From positions 1 through 31,957 of the forward strand of contig JBBIPL010000015.1 of the NCBI GenBank assembly GCA_037442845.1: DNA of 31,957 nt. Direction: 5' to 3'. Below are positions 21,881-30,060 of the stretch, one piece after another. Positions within the stretch are counted from its first letter, which is position 1; the number at the start of each line of letters is the position of its first letter. The position numbers and the translations under genes were made by a program. The notes below the pieces were generated by a model, which worked only from the letters and a program-made list of their open reading frames with translations, had not been told where the DNA came from and made no database searches. This DNA is from PFJX01 sp037442845 (GTDB taxonomy: Bacteria; Pseudomonadota; Gammaproteobacteria; Burkholderiales; Thiobacillaceae).

Positions 21881-24167
21881 AGCCGGGAATACTCCGTGAG
21901 AGGACATCGAGGGGGTTCGGCCCCAGTTTGGTGAGCCCTCTCAGTTCGAGTTGCAGATAGAAGGCGTTGGAGGTCTTTTCCTCGGTGGTCGCCAGATGCT
22001 GGATCACCCCGCGCAAGGACCAGCAGCCGGCGTTGTACTCGAACCCGGCCAACCCCTCCACCAGGCGCCGGTCGCGGAAGGAATAATTCACGCGGCCGAC
22101 GCCATACCACTTGGGCGCCAGGGGCCACTGGCTGGAAATATCCATCTGGTTGATGGAATTGTCGGAATTGGTGAGATCCTTGTAGTAGCGGTAGTCGATA
22201 TTGAACACCCGGCCCGGTCCATCCCGATAGGCGCCGCCGATGTTGCCCCTGACCAGATCACTGTCGTTGGTGTTGTATTGCAGGCCGGACTGCAGGCGCC
22301 ACTTGGGGGTGATCTGGCCGCTGATGTGGGCGATGACATCCGAGGTGTTGGCGCTGTTCACCGCCGCCGTCGGCGTCAGGCCGACGCGCTGGTCCTCGAA
22401 GTAGTGCACCCGACCCAGGGTGAGCTGCAGGCGCTCGATGCCTTTCTCCCGGTCCAGCAGGCGGGAGGTCAGGGCCAGGGTCAGCTGGTTCGCGTCATTG
22501 ATCCGGTCCACCCCGGCGAATTTGTTCTCGCTGAACATCTCAGCCAGGGACAGGTCCTTCAGCGCGCTGTCGAACACCGGCAGGCGATCCTGGTTTTTGT
22601 AAGGGATGTTGACGTAGAACAGACGCGGCTCCAGCGTCTGGATGAAACTCCCGCCCCCCATCGACCAGTCCCGCTCCAGCAGCAGGTTGGCGTCCAGGCT
22701 GAAGACCGGCAGGCTGCGGGTCTCCTCCCGGTAACCTCCGGCGGGAGCCGCATTGGCGATGCTGTCTTTGAAGCCGGTGGTGGAGTCCTCCAGGAAGTAT
22801 CGGGTGTAGTGCCAGCCCAGGCGGGGGGTGACGGACGAATAGGCGGTCTGGATGGGCAGGCGCAGGCTGGGATAGGCGTGCAGGCGGCCACCCTGGACGA
22901 AGTCGCCGCCGCGATGATCGAACTGGACGAACTCGCCGGTGAAATCGAACCGCGTCCGCGCAAGCCCGGGAACTTCCCGTTGCGCGCTCAGCAGCAATTG
23001 AGGCGCCCGATGATAGGGTTCGGTGACCGGGGCGTCCGGGTCCTGCAAGGTCTGATAACGCTGGTACAGGCCGCTGGCCTTCCACCAGCCTCCGTCATAG
23101 CTCAGGCTGCCCTGCCGCGGCAGGTTGACGCGCGAAGTCTGGCTGATGAGGCTAGACAGGTCCCTGAAATAGCCGTCGTCCGACACCCGCTCGTAATGCA
23201 CCTGGGCGGACCAGCGTCCGCGCCAGACGTGGTTGTGTACCACCACCAGGTTGTAGCGATCGCGCCGCGCCAGGCTGTCGTCGGGCAGATACTCCCCGCG
23301 CAGATCGCCGGAAAACTCGTGCTCCCGGGTCTTCTGCAGATACCTGAATTCCGTGGCGAGCTGCGTGCCGCGCTTGCTCATGAGGCGCGGCGAAAGGGTC
23401 AGATCGCGGTTCGGCGCGATGTTCCAGTACCACGGCGCCACCAGTTCCACGCCGCGCTCGTCGGACGCCCCGTAGGAGGGCGCCAGGAATCCGGTCTTGC
23501 GGCGGTTGTCGAGGGAGAAGTCCATCCAGGGCGCATAGAGGATGGGAACGTCCAGGAATTCCACGCGGGCATGGCGGGCCGTGCCGACATTGCGGGTGTA
23601 ATCGAGGTCGAGCTCGCGCATTTTCAGCAACCAGTCGTCGTTGCCGGCGGCACAGCTGGTGTAGCTGGCGTTTTCCAGTTCGTACTTGTCCACGCCGGTG
23701 AAAGCGAGGATATCGGCGCCGCCGCGCGAACGCCGCCCGTCCGGGGCATAGACCTCGTAGCGCACGTCGCGCGCGCTGCCCAGGCGGGACGCGAGCTTGA
23801 GCCGCAGATCGCCGCTTTCGATGCGGTCGCGGTTCTGGCTATAGACCACGCGACCGCGCGCCTCGACCTCATCCGCGACCTGGTCGTAGCGCAGCCAGTC
23901 GGCCTCGATGCGCTCGCGCAGGTTGCGCGCGACCACCTGGCCCTCGGCCATCACGTCCCGGCCTTCCCAGCCCTCGATACGATCCGCTTCGATGTGGGTC
24001 GGCCCCGGCGCCGGCAGTCTCTTGGCGGCGGGCCCGGACAGGTTGCCGCTGGATTTCAGGAACAGGGAGGGCGCCGCCGCGTGGGCCGGCCCGCCTCCCC
24101 ACGTCATGGCCGCCGCCAGACACAGAAACAGGAGGGGGCGCGCGAATGGCGGCACGGCGGCGGGCAT
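21846..24167 (-). CDS. lptD: LPS-assembly outer-membrane protein LptD
   Basis: LptD is the beta-barrel that, with LptE, inserts lipopolysaccharide in the outer leaflet. The 773-residue protein has a signal peptide ending AHA. An OstA/LptA-like N-terminal domain follows (HIEADRIEGWEGRDVMAEGQ, EADWLRYDQVADEVEARGRV), then a large C-terminal barrel with LDVPILYAPWMDFSLDNRRKTG. Only two cysteines remain in the mature chain, in TSCAAGN and NAGCWSLRG, positions like the C173-C725 pair that suffices in E. coli. SurA overlaps downstream and DsbC, needed for that disulfide, is encoded about 6 kb away. A perfect TATAAT lies 40 bp upstream of the ATG. No clear Shine-Dalgarno was seen. Confidence 0.96.
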   Translation of the reverse strand: MPAAVPPFARPLLFLCLAAAMTWGGGPAHAAAPSLFLKSSGNLSGPAAKRLPAPGPTHIEADRIEGWEGRDVMAEGQVVARNLRERIEADWLRYDQVADEVEARGRVVYSQNRDRIESGDLRLKLASRLGSARDVRYEVYAPDGRRSRGGADILAFTGVDKYELENASYTSCAAGNDDWLLKMRELDLDYTRNVGTARHARVEFLDVPILYAPWMDFSLDNRRKTGFLAPSYGASDERGVELVAPWYWNIAPNRDLTLSPRLMSKRGTQLATEFRYLQKTREHEFSGDLRGEYLPDDSLARRDRYNLVVVHNHVWRGRWSAQVHYERVSDDGYFRDLSSLISQTSRVNLPRQGSLSYDGGWWKASGLYQRYQTLQDPDAPVTEPYHRAPQLLLSAQREVPGLARTRFDFTGEFVQFDHRGGDFVQGGRLHAYPSLRLPIQTAYSSVTPRLGWHYTRYFLEDSTTGFKDSIANAAPAGGYREETRSLPVFSLDANLLLERDWSMGGGSFIQTLEPRLFYVNIPYKNQDRLPVFDSALKDLSLAEMFSENKFAGVDRINDANQLTLALTSRLLDREKGIERLQLTLGRVHYFEDQRVGLTPTAAVNSANTSDVIAHISGQITPKWRLQSGLQYNTNDSDLVRGNIGGAYRDGPGRVFNIDYRYYKDLTNSDNSINQMDISSQWPLAPKWYGVGRVNYSFRDRRLVEGLAGFEYNAGCWSLRGVIQHLATTEEKTSNAFYLQLELRGLTKLGPNPLDVLSRSIPGYAKSDEFDLDE

Positions 24168-24207
24168 GGGCGGGATGGTAGAATTCGGGCGCTTTTTTGA
24201 CCGCCGG

Positions 24208-24213
24208 ATTATA
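24208..24213 (-). promoter_or_regulatory. -10 box of the lptD promoter
   Basis: Read on the minus strand the hexamer is a perfect TATAAT, placed so that transcription would start about 33 nt before the lptD ATG. No good -35 is seen about 17 bp upstream, where the bases read roughly AAACGG, so an activator or extracytoplasmic sigma contribution is possible. The site sits in the 8-50 bp between the divergent lptD and amgK starts. Confidence 0.5.
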
Positions 24214-24216
24214 GCT

Positions 24217-25212
24217 TTGGAACGCTTCGCCCGTTTGCGGGAATGGATCCAATCCGTCCTGCCCGATCCCCTCCTGAGCCTGGAACCGGCCTTAGCCGAC
24301 GCCAGCTTCCGGCGCTATTTCCGCGCCACCACGGCATCCGGCAGCCGCGTGGTAATGGACGCGCCGCCCGAACACGAAGACTGCCGGCCCTATGTGCACG
24401 TGGCCCGGCTGTTCCGCGAAGCCGGCGCCAACACCCCGGAAATCCTGGCGGAAAACCTGGACGAGGGCTTCCTGCTGCTCACCGACTTCGGCAACACCAC
24501 CTATCTGGCCGCCCTCGACGAGACCAATGCCGACCGCCTCTACCGCGACGCCAACAGCGCCCTGATCAGGATCCAGGCCGCCAGCCGCCCTCTGGAACTG
24601 CCGGAATACGACCGGGCTCTGCTGCTGCGTGAACTGCAACTGTTTCCGGATTGGTATCTGGCCAGGCATCTGCGGGTGGAACTGGACGCGGAGCAGCGCG
24701 CGGTCCTGGACAACACCTTCGAGGCCATCCTCGCCAACAATCTGGCGCAGCCCCAGGTCTACGTGCATCGCGACTGGCACTCCCGCAACCTGATGGTCAC
24801 CGGGCGCGACAACCCGGGCGTGCTGGATTTCCAGGACGCGGTCTACGGCCCCATCACCTACGATCTGGCGTCCATCTACAAGGACGCCTACATCCGCTGG
24901 GACGAGGAGCGCGTGCTGGACTGGCTGGTGCGCTACTGGGAAGCCGCGCGCCAGGCCGACCTGCCGGTGGATCGGGACTTCGGCGCCTTCTACCGGGATT
25001 TCGAGTGGATGGGCGTGCAGCGCCACATCAAGGTGCTGGGCATTTTCGCCCGCCTCTGCCACCGCGACGGCAAGGACGGCTACCTGAAGGACATGCCGCT
25101 GGTCATGCACTACCTGCGCCAGGCCTGCGGCCGCTACAACGGCCTGGGCGATTTCCTGCGCCTGCTCGACGCCATCGAGGGCAAGGCGGCGCGGGTGGGC
25201 TACACGTTTTGA
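24217..25212 (+). CDS. amgK: N-acetylmuramate/N-acetylglucosamine kinase AmgK
   Basis: AmgK phosphorylates MurNAc or GlcNAc at the anomeric position in the peptidoglycan recycling route that bypasses de novo UDP-MurNAc synthesis and confers fosfomycin tolerance in pseudomonads. The 331-residue protein has an aminoglycoside-phosphotransferase fold: SDASFRRYFR-like region (ADASFRRYFRA), VVMDAPPEHEDCRPYVHVA, the catalytic VYVHRDWHSRNLMV and PGVLDFQDAVYGPITYDL, and GVQRHIKVLGIFARLCHRDGK. The TTG at 24217 places the start exactly where relatives begin (ERFARLREW). An in-frame ATG at 24175 would put the lptD promoter inside the gene. The stop overlaps the murU start, as expected for this partner pair. 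Confidence 0.92.
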   Translation: MERFARLREWIQSVLPDPLLSLEPALADASFRRYFRATTASGSRVVMDAPPEHEDCRPYVHVARLFREAGANTPEILAENLDEGFLLLTDFGNTTYLAALDETNADRLYRDANSALIRIQAASRPLELPEYDRALLLRELQLFPDWYLARHLRVELDAEQRAVLDNTFEAILANNLAQPQVYVHRDWHSRNLMVTGRDNPGVLDFQDAVYGPITYDLASIYKDAYIRWDEERVLDWLVRYWEAARQADLPVDRDFGAFYRDFEWMGVQRHIKVLGIFARLCHRDGKDGYLKDMPLVMHYLRQACGRYNGLGDFLRLLDAIEGKAARVGYTF

Positions 25213-26423
25213 TGTCATCGTCTTCCCCCTTTCCATTTCCCCCTTCACCTCCCAGGGCGATGATCCTGGCCGCCGGCCTGGGCGAGCGCATGCGCCCCCT
25301 CACCGACCACACCCCCAAGCCCCTGCTGGCGGCGGGCGGCAAGCCGCTCATCGTCTGGCAGATCGAGCGCCTACGGGCGGCGGGCTTTCACAATCTGGTC
25401 ATCAACCACGCCCACCTCGGCCAGCAGATCGAGGACTACCTGGGCGACGGCGCCGAACTGGGCGTGCGCATCGCCTGGTCGCGGGAGCCGGAGCCCCTGG
25501 AGAGCGCCGGCGGCATCGCCGCCGCCCTGCCGCATCTCGGCGAGGCGCCCTTCCTGGTCACCAACGGCGACGTCTACACCGAATTCGACTACGCCCGGCT
25601 GGCGCGGGTCCTCGCCGACATGGCGGCGAACCCGGAGCATCTGGCGCATCTGGTGCTGGTGGACAACCCGCCGCACCATCCCGACGGAGATTTCGTCTTG
25701 CGAGCGGGCCGCGCCTACCCCCCCTCTCCCGCAAGCGGGAGAGGGGCCGGGGGTGAGGGAATCAGTCAAGCCGATTCCATCCCCCCTCCCAACCCGCCCC
25801 GCGAATTGCCTGATGAGCTACTTGTCCACGCCCGACATTTGCGCGCCACCCAAACGGATGCCGAAGCCCTGCTCTGGCACTTGCTCAGAAACCGAAACCT
25901 GCTGGGCGTGAAGTTCCGCCGCCAGCACCCGGTAGAGCCCTACATCCTGGATTTCTACAGTCCCGAAGTTCATCTGGCGATCGAACTGGATGGTGGGCAA
26001 CATACGGAACAACGTGCGTACGACCAACAACGAACGCAATATTTACAAAGACGGGGCATCACCGTACTGCGGTTCTGGAATAACCAGATGCTGACGGAAA
26101 CAGAATCCGTGCTTGAGGAAGTCTGGCGGCAACTTGCCACGCGCATCCCCTCACCCCCAGCCCCTCTCCCGCCCGCGGGAGAGGGGAGACTCACCTTCTC
26201 CGGCATCGGCTGCTACCGGCCGCGACTCTTCGCCGGCATTCCCCCCGGCGGCAAGGCCAGGCTCGCCCCCCTGTTGTGCGCCGCCATGCAGCAGGGCCGG
26301 GTCACCGGCGAGCATTTCAAAGGCCGCTGGGAGGACGTCGGCACGCCCGCGCGCCTGGCGGCCCTGGATCGCGAACTGACGCACGCGAGAGCGCGCGAGG
26401 AGAAGACATGCAGCCCGACCTGA
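25212..26423 (+). CDS. murU: MurU nucleotidyltransferase with an in-frame inserted DUF559 endonuclease domain
   Basis: MurU makes UDP-MurNAc from MurNAc-1-phosphate and UTP, acting after AmgK. This 403-residue product is far longer than the usual roughly 225. Residues 16-168 are the MurU N-terminal part (MILAAGLGERMRPLTDHTPK, metal-binding TNGDV with D120). Residues 326-390 are the C-terminal part (LTFSGIG, VTGEHFKGRWEDVGTP with D375). Between them lies about 157 residues encoded by the cassette at 25721-26186, with a complete DUF559 domain at about 205-306 (DAEALLWHLLRNRNLLGVKF, ILDFYSPEVHLAIELDGGQH, ITVLRFWNNQML). There is no stop or frameshift across the junctions. The start may be ATG 25212, overlapping the amgK stop, or 25260, which matches the family start better. 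Activity of either half is unproven. Confidence 0.9.
   Translation: MSSSSPFPFPPSPPRAMILAAGLGERMRPLTDHTPKPLLAAGGKPLIVWQIERLRAAGFHNLVINHAHLGQQIEDYLGDGAELGVRIAWSREPEPLESAGGIAAALPHLGEAPFLVTNGDVYTEFDYARLARVLADMAANPEHLAHLVLVDNPPHHPDGDFVLRAGRAYPPSPASGRGAGGEGISQADSIPPPNPPRELPDELLVHARHLRATQTDAEALLWHLLRNRNLLGVKFRRQHPVEPYILDFYSPEVHLAIELDGGQHTEQRAYDQQRTQYLQRRGITVLRFWNNQMLTETESVLEEVWRQLATRIPSPPAPLPPAGEGRLTFSGIGCYRPRLFAGIPPGGKARLAPLLCAAMQQGRVTGEHFKGRWEDVGTPARLAALDRELTHARAREEKTCSPT
25721..25759 (+). repeat. Left inverted repeat of the DUF559 cassette
   Basis: The unit starts with CCCCTCTCCCGC, an AA loop and GCGGGAGAGGGG, a perfect 12-bp stem, followed by CCGGGGGTGAGGG. It is translated in the host frame as PPSPASGRGAGGEG. 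Confidence 0.95.
26148..26186 (-). repeat. Right inverted repeat of the DUF559 cassette
   Basis: CCCTCACCCCCAG is followed by the same perfect 12-bp hairpin, CCCCTCTCCCGC / GCGGGAGAGGGG, with a CC loop. Compared with the left unit it is the reverse complement, differing in the loop and one base next to the hairpin. It is translated as PSPPAPLPPAGEG in the host frame. Confidence 0.95.
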
Positions 26424-27715
26424 AAGTCCATCGCGCGCGCCGCAACCGGCTCCTGAAAACCCTCGGCGAAGGCGTGCTCATCCTGGCCACGGCGCCGGAA
26501 GCGATCCGCAACCGCGACGCCCACTATCCCTACCGCTTCGACAGCCACTTCTACTACCTGAGCGGCTTTCCCGAACCCGAGGCGGTGCTGGTGCTGGTCG
26601 CCGGCAAGCGCCCGCGGCAGCTCCTGTTCTGCCGCGAGAAGAACGAGGAACGGGAAATCTGGGACGGCTTCCGTTACGGCCCGCGCGCGGCGAAGGAGAC
26701 CTTCGGCTTCGACGCCGCCTATCCAATCGCGGAACTGGACCGGCGCCTGCCGGCGCTGCTGGAGAACGAGGCGCGGGTCTGCTACGCCTTCGGCGCCGAC
26801 CCCGCCTGGGACGCCCGCGTCATGGGCTGGATCAACGCCGTGCGCGGCAAGGCGCGCGCCGGCGTGACGGCGCCCGCCAGCCTGCTCGACGCGCATGGGC
26901 TCATCGACGCCATGCGCCTGCGCAAGGACGCCCACGAGGTGGAGCTCATGCAACGCGCCGCCGACCTCTCCGCCGCCGCCCATCGCGCGGCCATGCGCGC
27001 CTGCCGGCCGGGCCTGGGCGAGTGGGAAATCGAGGCGGAACTGACGCGCGTCCTGCGCGCCGGCGGCTGCCAGGCGCCGGCCTACACCCCCATCGTCGCC
27101 GGCGGCGCCAACGCCTGCGTGCTGCACTACGTGCGCAACGACCAGGCGCTGCGCGACGGCGACCTGCTGCTCATCGACGCGGCCGGCGAATACCACGGCT
27201 ACGCCGCCGACATCACGCGCAGCTTCCCGGTCAACGGCCGCTTCAGCGCCGTCCAGAAAGAGGTCTACGAAATCGTGCTGGCGGCGCAGGCCGCGGCCAT
27301 CGACGCGGCGCGCGCCGGCAACGGCTTCAACGCCCCGCACGAAGCCGCCCTGCGCGTGCTCACGCAGGGCCTGGTCGACCTCAAGCTGCTCGCGGGCGAA
27401 ATCGACGGTCTCGTCGAGGCGGAGGCCTACAAGCCCTGGTACATGCACCGCACCGGCCACTGGCTCGGCCTCGACGTGCACGACGGCGGCGAATACAAGC
27501 GCGACGGCCTCTGGCGCGCGCTGGAACCCGGCATGATCCTCACCGTCGAACCCGGCCTGTATTTCCGTCCCGGCAAGGACGTGCCCGCGCATCTGGAGAA
27601 CCTCGGCATCCGCATCGAGGACGACATTCTGGTGACCACCGACGCGCCCCGCGTCCTCAGCGCGGCGGCGCCGAAATCGGTGGCGGACATCGAGGAGGCC
27701 ATGCGTGCCGACTGA
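26408..27715 (+). CDS. pepP: Xaa-Pro aminopeptidase PepP (aminopeptidase P)
   Basis: PepP removes an N-terminal residue preceding proline. The 435-residue length fits the family. An N-terminal AMP_N domain (FDSHFYYLSGFPEPEAVLVL) precedes the creatinase-fold catalytic domain with the dinuclear metal ligands D257 and D268 (LLLIDAAGEYHGYAADITRS), H351 (RTGHWLGLDVHDGG), E381 (LTVEPGLYF) and E404 (GIRIEDDIL). The ATG at 26408 has GAGGAG upstream and lies inside murU, overlapping it by 16 bp; the 3' end overlaps ubiH by 11 bp. The pepP-ubiH order is common in proteobacteria. Translation is therefore chained from murU through the ubiquinone genes. Confidence 0.97.
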   Translation: MQPDLKVHRARRNRLLKTLGEGVLILATAPEAIRNRDAHYPYRFDSHFYYLSGFPEPEAVLVLVAGKRPRQLLFCREKNEEREIWDGFRYGPRAAKETFGFDAAYPIAELDRRLPALLENEARVCYAFGADPAWDARVMGWINAVRGKARAGVTAPASLLDAHGLIDAMRLRKDAHEVELMQRAADLSAAAHRAAMRACRPGLGEWEIEAELTRVLRAGGCQAPAYTPIVAGGANACVLHYVRNDQALRDGDLLLIDAAGEYHGYAADITRSFPVNGRFSAVQKEVYEIVLAAQAAAIDAARAGNGFNAPHEAALRVLTQGLVDLKLLAGEIDGLVEAEAYKPWYMHRTGHWLGLDVHDGGEYKRDGLWRALEPGMILTVEPGLYFRPGKDVPAHLENLGIRIEDDILVTTDAPRVLSAAAPKSVADIEEAMRAD

Positions 27716-28895
27716 CACCCGCCCCGGCGCCCCGCCGCCCACGCACGTCGATGTCGCCATCGTCGGCGGCGGCCCGGTCGGCATGTCGCTGGCGCTGGCC
27801 CTGCGCGACTCCGGCCTGTCCGTGGCGCTGCTCGAAGCCCGCGAGCGCCTCGCGGTCGCCGATCCCCGCGCCCTGGCCCTGTCCCAGGGCACGCGCCTCA
27901 TCCTCGAACGGCTGGACGCCTGGCACGGCCTCGCGGCCACGGCCATCGACAGCATCCACGTCTCCCAGCGCGGCGGCTTGGGCCGCGCCGAACTGCGCGC
28001 CGCCGACGCCGGCGTGCCGGCGCTCGGCTACGTCGCGGAATACGGCGATCTCTACGCCGCCCTTGCCGCACGCCTGCCGGATTGCGGCGCCGCCCTGCTG
28101 ACCGGCGCCCGCGTCGTCTCGGTCCGCGCCGCCTCCGGCTACGGCGCCGTCGGCTTCCGCCGCGACGGCGACGAGCATCTGCTCACCGCCGGCCTGGTCG
28201 TGCTTTCCGAGGGCGGCGGCCTACCCGCCGAACTGCGCCGCGACAAGGACTACGGCCAGTCGGCGGTGGTCGCCAGCGTCGACGGCGAACGTCCGCATGC
28301 CGGCCGCGCCTACGAGCGTTTCACGCCGGAAGGCCCCATCGCCCTGCTGCCCCTGGGCGCTCCGGATGGACATCGCTACGCCCTGGTGTGGACCACCCCC
28401 GGCGACCAGGTGAAGGCCCGTCTGGCGCTCTCCGACGCCGATTTCCTCGCCAGCCTGCAAGTCGCCTTCGGCGACCGCCAGGGGCGCTTCCTCGCCAGCG
28501 GCGCGCGCGCCGCCTTCCCCCTGAAATTGCACCTCGCCGCGCCCTCCGCCTCGCCGCGCCTGCTGCGCATCGGCAATGCCGCCCATGTCCTGCATCCGGT
28601 CGCGGGCCAGGGCTTCAACCTGGGCGTGCGCGACGCCTGGAAGCTGGCCGAGGCCATCCTCGACACGCCGCCCGCGCGCCTTGGCGAGGCCGACCTGGCG
28701 CGCCGCTACGCGCAAAGCCGCCGCCTCGACGTGGCCGGCGGCAGCCTGATGACCGACCTGCTGGTGGAGGCCTTCTGCAACGACCACTTCGTCACGCGGC
28801 GCGCGCGCGGCGCCGCGCTGGCCCTGCTCGACTTGGCGCCGCCGCTGAAGACCCTGTTCGCGCGCAAGATGATGTTCGGGGCGCAGGCATGGTGA
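27705..28895 (+). CDS. ubiH: UbiH-type FAD-dependent ubiquinone ring hydroxylase
   Basis: This flavoprotein monooxygenase hydroxylates the ring of a ubiquinone intermediate (2-octaprenyl-6-methoxyphenol step in E. coli). The 396-residue protein has an N-terminal FAD Rossmann motif (IVGGGPVGMSLALALRDSG) and the second FAD motif RIGNAAHVLHPVAGQGFNLG, where the Asn in GNAAH is the form also seen in E. coli UbiH rather than the usual GDAAH. The start is GTG at 27705 with GGAGG upstream; an out-of-frame ATG sits 4 bp earlier. It overlaps pepP and the next hydroxylase, so the genes should be co-translated. Confidence 0.92.
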   Translation: MPTDTRPGAPPPTHVDVAIVGGGPVGMSLALALRDSGLSVALLEARERLAVADPRALALSQGTRLILERLDAWHGLAATAIDSIHVSQRGGLGRAELRAADAGVPALGYVAEYGDLYAALAARLPDCGAALLTGARVVSVRAASGYGAVGFRRDGDEHLLTAGLVVLSEGGGLPAELRRDKDYGQSAVVASVDGERPHAGRAYERFTPEGPIALLPLGAPDGHRYALVWTTPGDQVKARLALSDADFLASLQVAFGDRQGRFLASGARAAFPLKLHLAAPSASPRLLRIGNAAHVLHPVAGQGFNLGVRDAWKLAEAILDTPPARLGEADLARRYAQSRRLDVAGGSLMTDLLVEAFCNDHFVTRRARGAALALLDLAPPLKTLFARKMMFGAQAW

Positions 28896-30037
28896 CGGCA
28901 TTCGACATCGTGGTGGTCGGCGGCGGCCTCAATGGCGCCGCCCTGGCCTGCGCCCTGGCGCGCGGCCCGCACTCGGTCGCCCTGTTGGAAGCGCGCCCGC
29001 CCGCGCCGCCCGGCGAGGACTGGGACAGCCGCGTCTACGCCTACAGTCCGGGCAACGTCGACTGGCTGCGTCGGCTGGGCGGCTGGGACGAATCCGTGCG
29101 CGCCGAGGCGGTGCGGCAGATGCGCATCCGCGGCGACGCCGGCGGCCGCCTGAGCTTCGACGCGCTCGACGCGGGCCTGCCCGAACTCGCCTGGATCGCC
29201 GAGAACAACCGCGTGCAGGCCGGCCTCTGGCGGGCCGCGCGCGCCGCCGCCAACGTCAGGCTGGTCGCCGCCCGCGCCGAGGCGGTGAGCTGGCGCGATG
29301 AGGGCCGCCACAGCCTGCATCTGCAAGACGGCGACACGCTGACCGCCCGCCTGCTGGTGGCGGCCGACGGCGCCGATTCCTGGCTGCGCGCTCAGGCCGG
29401 CATCGGCATTCGCGCCGAGGATTACCGGCATGTCGGCGTGGTCGCCAATTTCGCCACGCAGAAACCGCATCGCGGCATCGCCCGCCAATGGTTCCGCGGC
29501 GACGGCGTGCTGGCCTGGCTGCCCCTGCCGGGCCGGCACATGTCCATGGTCTGGTCGACGCCCCCCGAACACGCGGAGGCCCTCAAGGCCCTGTCCGGCG
29601 AGGCACTGGCGGAAACGGTGGCGGCCGCCGGCGGCCACGCGCTGGGCCAGCTCCAGTGCATCACCCCCGCCGCCGGCTTCCCCCTGGTGCGCCGCCGCGC
29701 CGAGCAATGGGTGCGCCCCGGCCTGGTACTGCTGGGCGACGCCGCGCACACCGTGCATCCCCTGGCCGGCCAGGGCGTCAACCTCGGTTTCCGCGATTCC
29801 CGCCTGCTCGCCGAGATGCTCGCCGGCGGCGGCGACCCCGGCGAGATCGGCCGGCTCACCGCCTATGCCGCCCGGCGCATGGAGGACGTGGCCAGCATGC
29901 AGTTCACCACCGGCGGCCTGAAGAAACTTTTCGCGCGTCCGGACACACTTAGCCAAACCTTGCGCAACCGGGGCATGAACCTGGTCGGCGACTGCGATCC
30001 GCTGAATCAGGCCCTCATCCGCCACGCCATCCTGTAA
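28889..30037 (+). CDS. Second UbiH/UbiF/UbiI-family FAD monooxygenase
   Basis: This is a 382-residue flavoprotein hydroxylase paralogous to the preceding UbiH, with the FAD motif VVVGGGLNGAALACALARG, a middle motif AADGADSWLRAQAGI and the second FAD motif LLGDAAHTVHPLAGQGVNLG. It should hydroxylate another ring position of the ubiquinone intermediate. Which of the UbiF, UbiI, UbiL or UbiM activities it has cannot be decided by eye. The start ATG at 28889 overlaps ubiH by 7 bp. dsbC follows after a 23-bp gap on the same strand. Confidence 0.9.
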   Translation: MVTAFDIVVVGGGLNGAALACALARGPHSVALLEARPPAPPGEDWDSRVYAYSPGNVDWLRRLGGWDESVRAEAVRQMRIRGDAGGRLSFDALDAGLPELAWIAENNRVQAGLWRAARAAANVRLVAARAEAVSWRDEGRHSLHLQDGDTLTARLLVAADGADSWLRAQAGIGIRAEDYRHVGVVANFATQKPHRGIARQWFRGDGVLAWLPLPGRHMSMVWSTPPEHAEALKALSGEALAETVAAAGGHALGQLQCITPAAGFPLVRRRAEQWVRPGLVLLGDAAHTVHPLAGQGVNLGFRDSRLLAEMLAGGGDPGEIGRLTAYAARRMEDVASMQFTTGGLKKLFARPDTLSQTLRNRGMNLVGDCDPLNQALIRHAIL

Positions 30038-30060
30038 CCGCTGTCTTCCCCGGAGTCTCC

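Larger units (their letters stand above)
25721..26186 (+). mobile_element. 466-bp DUF559 nuclease cassette bounded by inverted palindromic repeats
   Basis: The segment runs from one perfect 12-bp hairpin to another, with the two 39-bp ends in inverted orientation. It encodes one complete DUF559 domain (Vsr-like/PD-(D/E)XK type), with conserved acidic residues in ILDFYS and IELDGGQH. It carries no in-frame ATG or GTG before the domain; the only in-frame alternative initiator is a TTG in the RELPDELL segment. It has no transposase. Counting two extra Cs at the left edge (25719-26186) the insert is 468 bp, exactly 156 codons, so the host frame is kept. I recall DUF559 genes with translated tails such as PSPASGRGAGGEG being common in proteobacteria, implying that the repeats travel with the gene; I cannot check that here. 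Confidence 0.75.

Noticed and set aside
25212..26423. MurU insertion as an intein
   Set aside because: The insert lacks a Cys/Ser at the first position, the HN dipeptide and C-extein nucleophile, and any Hint-type blocks. It is bounded by DNA hairpin repeats instead, so protein splicing is not supported.
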